Source of the DNA: an uncultured Rhodospirillaceae bacterium
GTDB lineage: Bacteria; Pseudomonadota; Alphaproteobacteria; CAAGCB01; CAG-977
Direction of reading: 5' to 3'
Length of the DNA: 17,859 nucleotides
NCBI GenBank assembly: GCA_900550445.1
Contig: URSF01000041.1
Location: 1-17,859, forward strand
The notes beneath the pieces were generated by a model. It was given only the letters and a program-made list of their open reading frames with translations. It was not told the DNA's origin and did no database searches. Both the position numbers and the translations under genes were made by a program. Of this stretch, positions 14,521 to 17,859 are shown in pieces (position 1 is the stretch's first letter; each line of letters begins with the position of its first letter).

Positions 14521-14552
14521 AAAAAAACAGCCTCTAAACGATCAGAGGCTGT
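14521..14552 (-). terminator. Terminator after the coiled-coil protein gene
   Basis: ACAGCCTCT (14528-14536) and AGAGGCTGT (14544-14552) form a perfect 9-base stem with an 8-base loop. On the minus strand T7 follows. The stop of the coiled-coil gene lies seven bases upstream. Confidence 0.88.
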
Positions 14553-14559
14553 ATAAAAC

Positions 14560-14964
14560 TTAATTGTCCGCCGAAAGTTTTTTGGATTTTTTTCGCTTCT
14601 GTCTGTCTTGATGTTTCTTGGTCATCGGCCGGCTGTCGGTTTCGTTTTGTATTGTCTGTTCGCCGCTCTGGCTGCGTTCTTTTTGCTTTAACGCTTTTCT
14701 TTCAGCCTTTTGCTGCGTTTTCAATTCATACATTTCTCTGGCCTGTTTAATTTTTAATTCCTTGACCTGTTTTTCCTGTTCCAAACGCAGCTGTTTCATT
14801 TCGGCGGACAGTTTATGCTTGGATTCTATTTCCTGAACGTCTTCTTTATATTCCTGTTCGATTTCGGCGATTTTTCGGTCCAGCCGGCTCATTTTGCCGT
14901 CTTTAGCCATAGCCGGCGCCGACATAAGGCAAAGGGCTATTAACATTAAAACGCTTTTCTTCAT
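14560..14964 (-). CDS. Small exported Lys/Glu-rich coiled-coil protein
   Basis: I place the start at ATG 14964-14962, behind a GGGAG site with a 7-base gap, giving 134 residues; an upstream ATG at 15003 would put 13 residues before the signal peptide. Residues 1-20 (MKKSVLMLIA..., ending AMA) are a Sec signal peptide. Residues about 25-95 are a long charged helix with heptad-like spacing (SRLDRKIAEIEQEYKEDVQE...), predicted coiled coil. The last 35 residues are Lys/Arg-rich with a basic KRKKSKK stretch. No family is recognised. An anionic partner such as wall polymer or nucleic acid is conceivable from charge alone. It follows the proline-rich exported protein gene by 83 bases and may share its transcript. 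Confidence 0.75.
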   Translation of the reverse strand: MKKSVLMLIALCLMSAPAMAKDGKMSRLDRKIAEIEQEYKEDVQEIESKHKLSAEMKQLRLEQEKQVKELKIKQAREMYELKTQQKAERKALKQKERSQSGEQTIQNETDSRPMTKKHQDRQKRKKSKKLSADN

Positions 14965-15047
14965 GAAGATTCTCCCTTTTGAAAATTTTAAACATTTTAA
15001 CATTGGGATATTTCCCGGAGTCGGTCAATACGACAAAGTGGCGGTAT

Positions 15048-15479
15048 TTAAATATCGTTCTGCCGGTTTCCGTATCCGTGCCTGCGTGACGGCCCGTGAT
15101 GACGTCTGCCGTGATGACGGCCCAAATATCCGTTCGTTCCGTCGCGGCGGTCTTTGGTGAATTTCCGGAGCTGATCGTCGGAAGTCCGGCCGTATTCTTC
15201 GCTGTTGCCGCCTGTCTGCTTTGTCGGAGGCGGCTGACGAAATTCGCCGCTGCCGGATTCGTTAATGTTTTCGGGAGGCGGAGGCGGCCGGTCAAATTCA
15301 TCGCCGCCGTTTTTGTTAAAATCTCCGGACGGCGGCGGGGAAAGCCGTTCTTCCATCGTCCGTGTGCCCGTATTTTCAGAACCGGCGGCAGCATCTGTCT
15401 GGCCGGTTTGCGCCATTCCGTATCCGCCGGAAATCAGAAAAAAAGAAAAGCTTAATGTAAAAAGAAGTGATTTTTTCAT
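15048..15479 (-). CDS. Exported Pro-rich repeat and His/Arg/Gly-rich protein
   Basis: The 143-residue protein has a signal peptide (residues 1-23, ending GMA). The mature part contains three tandem imperfect repeats of 17-19 residues (45-63, 64-80, 81-97), each starting with Arg, then a Pro-run (PPP to PPPPP), then an Asn/Gly/Ser-rich stretch, and ending in E-F or E-Y. The C-terminus (about 113-140) is rich in His, Arg and Gly, with RHHG followed by RRHHG (121-129), which could bind metal ions or polyanions. No family is recognised; wall-spanning or surface low-complexity function is a guess. The start is preceded by AAAGGG. The overlapping 163-codon frame on the same strand is a shadow. Confidence 0.75.
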   Translation of the reverse strand: MKKSLLFTLSFSFFLISGGYGMAQTGQTDAAAGSENTGTRTMEERLSPPPSGDFNKNGGDEFDRPPPPPENINESGSGEFRQPPPTKQTGGNSEEYGRTSDDQLRKFTKDRRDGTNGYLGRHHGRRHHGPSRRHGYGNRQNDI

Positions 15480-15555
15480 TTTTCTGCCCTTTCAAATAAA
15501 GCGTGTTTCTCATTTTAAACGAATGAAATATAAAAATATGTGCGATTTTTTTTGT

Positions 15556-15584
15556 TTGACAGAGATAATTTGTTTCGATAACAT
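15556..15584 (+). promoter_or_regulatory. Promoter of the trp leader and trpB
   Basis: A perfect TTGACA at 15556-15561 is followed after 17 bases by TAACAT (15579-15584), 4 of 6 to TATAAT. The start would be near 15591, which is at or just before the leader ORF. This lies in the 319-base gap between the divergent proline-rich protein gene and trpB; the rest of the gap holds the leader, the attenuator and the trpB ribosome-binding site. Confidence 0.65.
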
Positions 15585-15591
15585 TCTTTCC

Positions 15592-15651
15592 ATGATGAAA
15601 AGAACAGAAAACATTATGTCCGTGGGGCAAAATTGGTGGTGGCTTTCCTAG
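15592..15651 (+). CDS. trpL: Trp leader peptide (three consecutive Trp codons)
   Basis: A 19-codon frame, MMKRTENIMSVGQNWWWLS, ends at TAG 15649-15651; the internal ATG at 15616 would give an 11-residue peptide. The three TGG codons at 15634-15642 sit directly in front of the first attenuator hairpin, whose loop is the leader stop codon. Trp codons are rare, so this run is a strong mark of Trp-sensing attenuation; leader peptides with WWW are known upstream of trpE in alphaproteobacteria. No good Shine-Dalgarno sequence precedes either ATG. The upstream ATG would be almost leaderless given the promoter position, and the choice between the two is open. Confidence 0.8.
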   Translation: MMKRTENIMSVGQNWWWLS

Positions 15652-15719
15652 GGAAAGCCGCGTAAGATGTTTTTTGGTCGTTGCCGCGGGTTTCCCAAAA
15701 CGGGAACGGCGGTTTTTTT
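15641..15719 (+). promoter_or_regulatory. Transcription attenuator controlling trpB
   Basis: Four segments can pair in two exclusive ways. Segment 1-2: GGCTTTCC (15641-15648) with GGAAAGCC (15652-15659), perfect 8 bases, loop TAG. Segment 2-3 (antiterminator): GGGAAAGCCGCG (15651-15662) with CGCGGGTTTCCC (15685-15696), 11 of 12 paired. Segment 3-4 (terminator): TTTCCC (15691-15696) with GGGAA (15702-15706), extended by GCCGC/GCGGC-type pairing, then T7 at 15713-15719. A ribosome stalled on the Trp codons would cover segment 1 and favour 2-3, letting transcription go on into trpB; with Trp plentiful, 1-2 and 3-4 form. The pairing is read from the sequence; the mechanism is by analogy with known trp attenuators. 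Confidence 0.85.
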
Positions 15720-15798
15720 ATGACAGTCTTGTTTGATAACCTCAGCTTCCCGGAAAAACGGTACGGTTTAATAACGAAGCAAAGAAAGGTTTAAAACA

Positions 15799-17001
15799 AT
15801 GACTTATATGCCTGAATTTTCTACTCCTGACACAGACGGATTTTTTCACGGCTTCGGCGGTATGTATCTGTCCGAAGAATTAAGGAACGTTATGCATGAA
15901 ATTGCGGACGCCTATGCCGAAATCAAAGATACGCCAGAATTTAAACGGGAATTGGCTTATTATTTAAAAGAATTCGTCGGCCGTGAAACGCCTTTGTATT
16001 TTGCCGCGCGGTTAAGCAGAGAGCTCGGCGGCGCAAAAATTTATCTGAAACGCGAAGATCTTTGCCATACCGGCGCCCATAAAGTGAATAATGTCATGGG
16101 ACAGATTTTATTGGCCAGATATATGGGAAAAAAACGCATTATTGCGGAAACAGGCGCCGGACAACATGGCGTCGCTACGGCGACGGGAGCGGCTTTGTTT
16201 GGTATGAAATGCCGGATCTATATGGGGGAAGAAGATATCAAACGTCAGGAATTGAATGTCTTTCGCATGAAAATGCTTGGGGCGGAAGTTGTCGCCGTAA
16301 CTAAGGGGCAAAAAACGCTCAGCGACGCCGTTGACGCCGCTTTGGAAGATATCGTCCAAAATTATCAAGATACTTTTTATCTGGTCGGTTCCGCCGTCGG
16401 ACCGCACCCGTATCCGATGATTGTCCGCGATTTCCAGTCGGTAATCGGCCGGGAAGCGCGCCGGCAGATTCTGGAACATGAAAACAGGCTGCCGGATTAT
16501 GCCGTCGCCTGCGTCGGCGGAGGCAGCAACGCGATCGGGCTGTTTTCCGGTTTCGTCAATGATCCTTCCGTCCGGCTGGTCGGCGTTGAAGCCGCAGGAA
16601 AAGGACTCGATACGTCCGAACATTGCGCAACAATGACAAAAGGAAAACCGGGCGTTTTACATGGCGCTTATACTTATTTATTGCAAGATGACAACGGTAA
16701 TCCGGCTTTGACACACAGCATTTCCGCCGGACTGGATTATCCCGGAGTCGGCGCAGAACACAGTATGTTAAAAGAAACGGGCAGGGCTGTTTATGAAACG
16801 GCGACGGATCAGGAAGCCGTGGACGCCTGTATGACTTTATCGCGGGTTGAAGGCATTATTCCCGCTTTGGAATCTTCTCATGCTTTGGCATATACGATGA
16901 AATTGGCAAAGACGTTGGATAAAGATAAAATTATCGTTATGAATTTGTCCGGCCGCGGCGACAAAGACGTACATATTATTCAACAGGCAGTGCGTCTGTA
17001 A
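15799..17001 (+). CDS. trpB: Tryptophan synthase beta chain
   Basis: The 400-residue protein joins indole and serine to give tryptophan, using PLP. It shows GGMYLSEEL near the start, the PLP lysine K95 in HTGAHKVNN, the catalytic E117 in AETGAGQHG, PHPYPMIVRDFQ, the PLP-phosphate loop GGGSNAIG (240-247), and GLDYPGVG for the serine/indole side. It is a normal-length TrpB1-type enzyme, which usually works with TrpA. AAAGG lies 9 bases before the ATG. In most alphaproteobacteria trpB sits in trpF-trpB-trpA; here it is alone, with its own attenuator upstream and a terminator downstream, so trpA must be elsewhere or absent. Confidence 0.97.
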   Translation: MTYMPEFSTPDTDGFFHGFGGMYLSEELRNVMHEIADAYAEIKDTPEFKRELAYYLKEFVGRETPLYFAARLSRELGGAKIYLKREDLCHTGAHKVNNVMGQILLARYMGKKRIIAETGAGQHGVATATGAALFGMKCRIYMGEEDIKRQELNVFRMKMLGAEVVAVTKGQKTLSDAVDAALEDIVQNYQDTFYLVGSAVGPHPYPMIVRDFQSVIGREARRQILEHENRLPDYAVACVGGGSNAIGLFSGFVNDPSVRLVGVEAAGKGLDTSEHCATMTKGKPGVLHGAYTYLLQDDNGNPALTHSISAGLDYPGVGAEHSMLKETGRAVYETATDQEAVDACMTLSRVEGIIPALESSHALAYTMKLAKTLDKDKIIVMNLSGRGDKDVHIIQQAVRL

Positions 17002-17010
17002 ATAAACGGG

Positions 17011-17044
17011 AAAAGAGGCGGAAAGAAAACCGCCTCTTTTCTTT
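17011..17044 (+). terminator. Terminator of trpB
   Basis: AAAAGAGGCGG (17011-17021) and CCGCCTCTTTT (17030-17040) form a perfect 11-base stem with an 8-base loop. It lies 9 bases past the trpB stop and ends in a short T-run. Confidence 0.88.
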
Positions 17045-17099
17045 ACGAATCCTTTTGTATATTATTATCCCGGATTCACTGAATAAAAAGGACTGTGTC

Positions 17100-17726
17100 G
17101 TGACGTTTACGGGTATTATTAAAGGTTTTTCTCAGAAATGGACGGCTTTTTTCCAAAAAATGTATAACTGGGTGCTGAAGTGTTCGGAACACCCGCAGGC
17201 CGTCTGGCTGCTGGCTCTGTTTTCTTTTGCCGAAAGCTCTTTTTTCCCGATTCCCCCCGATGTTTTACTGATTCCCATGATGCTTGCCCGGCCGAAACAG
17301 GCTTTCTGGCTGGCGGGAATCTGCACGGTTTCCAGCGTTCTTGGCGGATTTGCCGGATACGCGATCGGTATGTTCCTGTATGATGCCGTCGCCGTTCCGA
17401 TTTTTTCTTTTTACGGCTATATGGATCAGGTCGAAGTTTTTAAACAAGCCTATAATGAATACGGCGCCTGGATTGTTGCCGCGGCCGGTTTTACGCCTTT
17501 TCCTTATAAAGTTATTACAATATTAAGCGGCATGACGGATTTAAATCTGGACGTTTTCGCCATAGCTTCGATTCTTTCCCGCGGCGGACGTTTCTTTCTG
17601 CTGGCGGTATTGCTGTGGAAATTTGGCGCGCCGATGCAGGTTTTTATCGAAAAAAATCTGGGCTGGCTGGCTACATTGTTCTTTGCTTTGCTTGCCGGCG
17701 GATTCGCTGCCATCAAATATATGTAA
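17100..17726 (+). CDS. DedA/YqaA-family (SNARE-associated/VTT domain) membrane protein
   Basis: I choose GTG 17100 as the start because AAAAAGGA lies seven bases before it; an in-frame TTG at 17055 sits close to the trpB terminator and has no site. This gives 208 residues. The core shows LFSFAESSFFPIPPDVLLIP (40-59), GGFAGYAIGMFLYD (82-95), the conserved TPFPYK (132-137) and SRGGRF (160-165), with about five hydrophobic segments and re-entrant-like helices. DedA/VTT proteins help recycle lipid carriers such as undecaprenyl phosphate or flip phospholipids; YqaA-type members are less studied. The final membrane segment ends two residues before the C-terminus. It follows the trpB terminator, so it probably has its own promoter in 17041-17099, which I cannot pin down. 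Confidence 0.9.
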   Translation: MTFTGIIKGFSQKWTAFFQKMYNWVLKCSEHPQAVWLLALFSFAESSFFPIPPDVLLIPMMLARPKQAFWLAGICTVSSVLGGFAGYAIGMFLYDAVAVPIFSFYGYMDQVEVFKQAYNEYGAWIVAAAGFTPFPYKVITILSGMTDLNLDVFAIASILSRGGRFFLLAVLLWKFGAPMQVFIEKNLGWLATLFFALLAGGFAAIKYM

Positions 17727-17751
17727 AAAAATGGCGGATTTCCTGAAAAAA

Positions 17752-17812
17752 TGAAAAAAAATAAATTTTTTTCAAAATCATGCTTGACTTACATCGTTCA
17801 GTTACTTATATA
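17752..17812 (+). promoter_or_regulatory. Strong promoter with AT-rich upstream element, firing out of the window
   Basis: TTGACT (17784-17789) and TATATA (17807-17812) are exactly 17 bases apart. An A-run and T-run (17753-17772) lie at about -45 to -65, like an UP element. The start would be near 17819; a short hairpin CGCT-GGAT-AGCG follows. The target lies beyond the right edge. The A/T palindrome may also end the DedA-family transcript. Confidence 0.6.
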
Positions 17813-17859
17813 CGTTTCTTGCGCTGGATAGCGTGATTTAGAGTTATTAGACAGAGTTA

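Noticed and set aside
14903..15394. 163-codon minus-strand frame spanning both small exported proteins
   Set aside because: It lacks a signal peptide and has an Arg/Thr-rich shadow composition; the two shorter frames each have a signal peptide and ribosome-binding site.

Overview
The window reads as a stretch of a Gram-negative alphaproteobacterial chromosome, probably an uncultured, host-associated or anaerobic member related to Rhodospirillales/RF32-type lineages. The reasons are a chorismate mutase–hisC pair, a stand-alone hisI, a probable DUF2125-type protein, several exported or lipobox-carrying proteins, and a tryptophan-run leader peptide of the kind known upstream of trp genes in alphaproteobacteria. 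The lineage is an inference from gene content; no rRNA is present to test it. An iron-sulfur scaffold/GGGtGRT gene pair, which I know mainly from strict anaerobes, points to an anaerobic lifestyle.

Layout. (1) 1-545: the 5' part of an unknown exported protein on the minus strand, cut by the window edge. Its leader carries a 13-base C tract (G on the plus strand), a short upstream ORF and a perfect hairpin that buries its ribosome-binding site. (2) 545-3013, minus: a tight operon of GNAT acetyltransferase, alanine racemase and a VanX-like D-Ala-D-Ala dipeptidase. (3) 3154-4909, minus: NifU-like scaffold plus GGGtGRT protein, ending in a strong terminator. (4) 5068-6113: a possible flavoprotein-like remnant on the plus strand, then a cysteine-tailed multi-pass membrane protein of unknown function on the minus strand with an inverted repeat at its promoter. 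(5) 6153-7796, minus: pyrG, divergent from a small lipoprotein (7927-8370, plus). (6) 8423-10810: hisI (minus) divergent from a chorismate mutase with a degenerate prephenate-dehydratase-like tail and hisC (plus). (7) 10797-12749, minus: DUF2125-like membrane protein plus a short alkaline phosphatase. (8) 12837-14473: a HAD hydrolase (plus) meeting an S66 LD-carboxypeptidase/MccF-like peptidase (minus) at a shared TTAA stop. (9) 14560-15479, minus: two small exported low-complexity proteins. (10) 15556-17726, plus: a complete-looking trp attenuator (promoter, leader peptide with three Trp codons, competing hairpins, terminator) in front of trpB, which stands without trpA, then a DedA/YqaA-family membrane protein. 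(11) The right edge carries an AT-rich tract and a near-consensus promoter firing out of the window.

Functionally the window combines amino-acid biosynthesis (aromatic, histidine, tryptophan), CTP synthesis, and cell-wall amino-acid recycling (alanine racemase, D-Ala-D-Ala dipeptidase, LD-carboxypeptidase-like enzyme), with a few unknown envelope proteins between them. I see no insertion sequences, CRISPR arrays, tRNAs, rRNAs or prophage genes. The signals most worth a second look are the trpB attenuator, the GGGtGRT/NifU-like pair, the PheA-like protein that has lost its dehydratase motif, and the sequestered ribosome-binding site with the C13 tract at the left edge.
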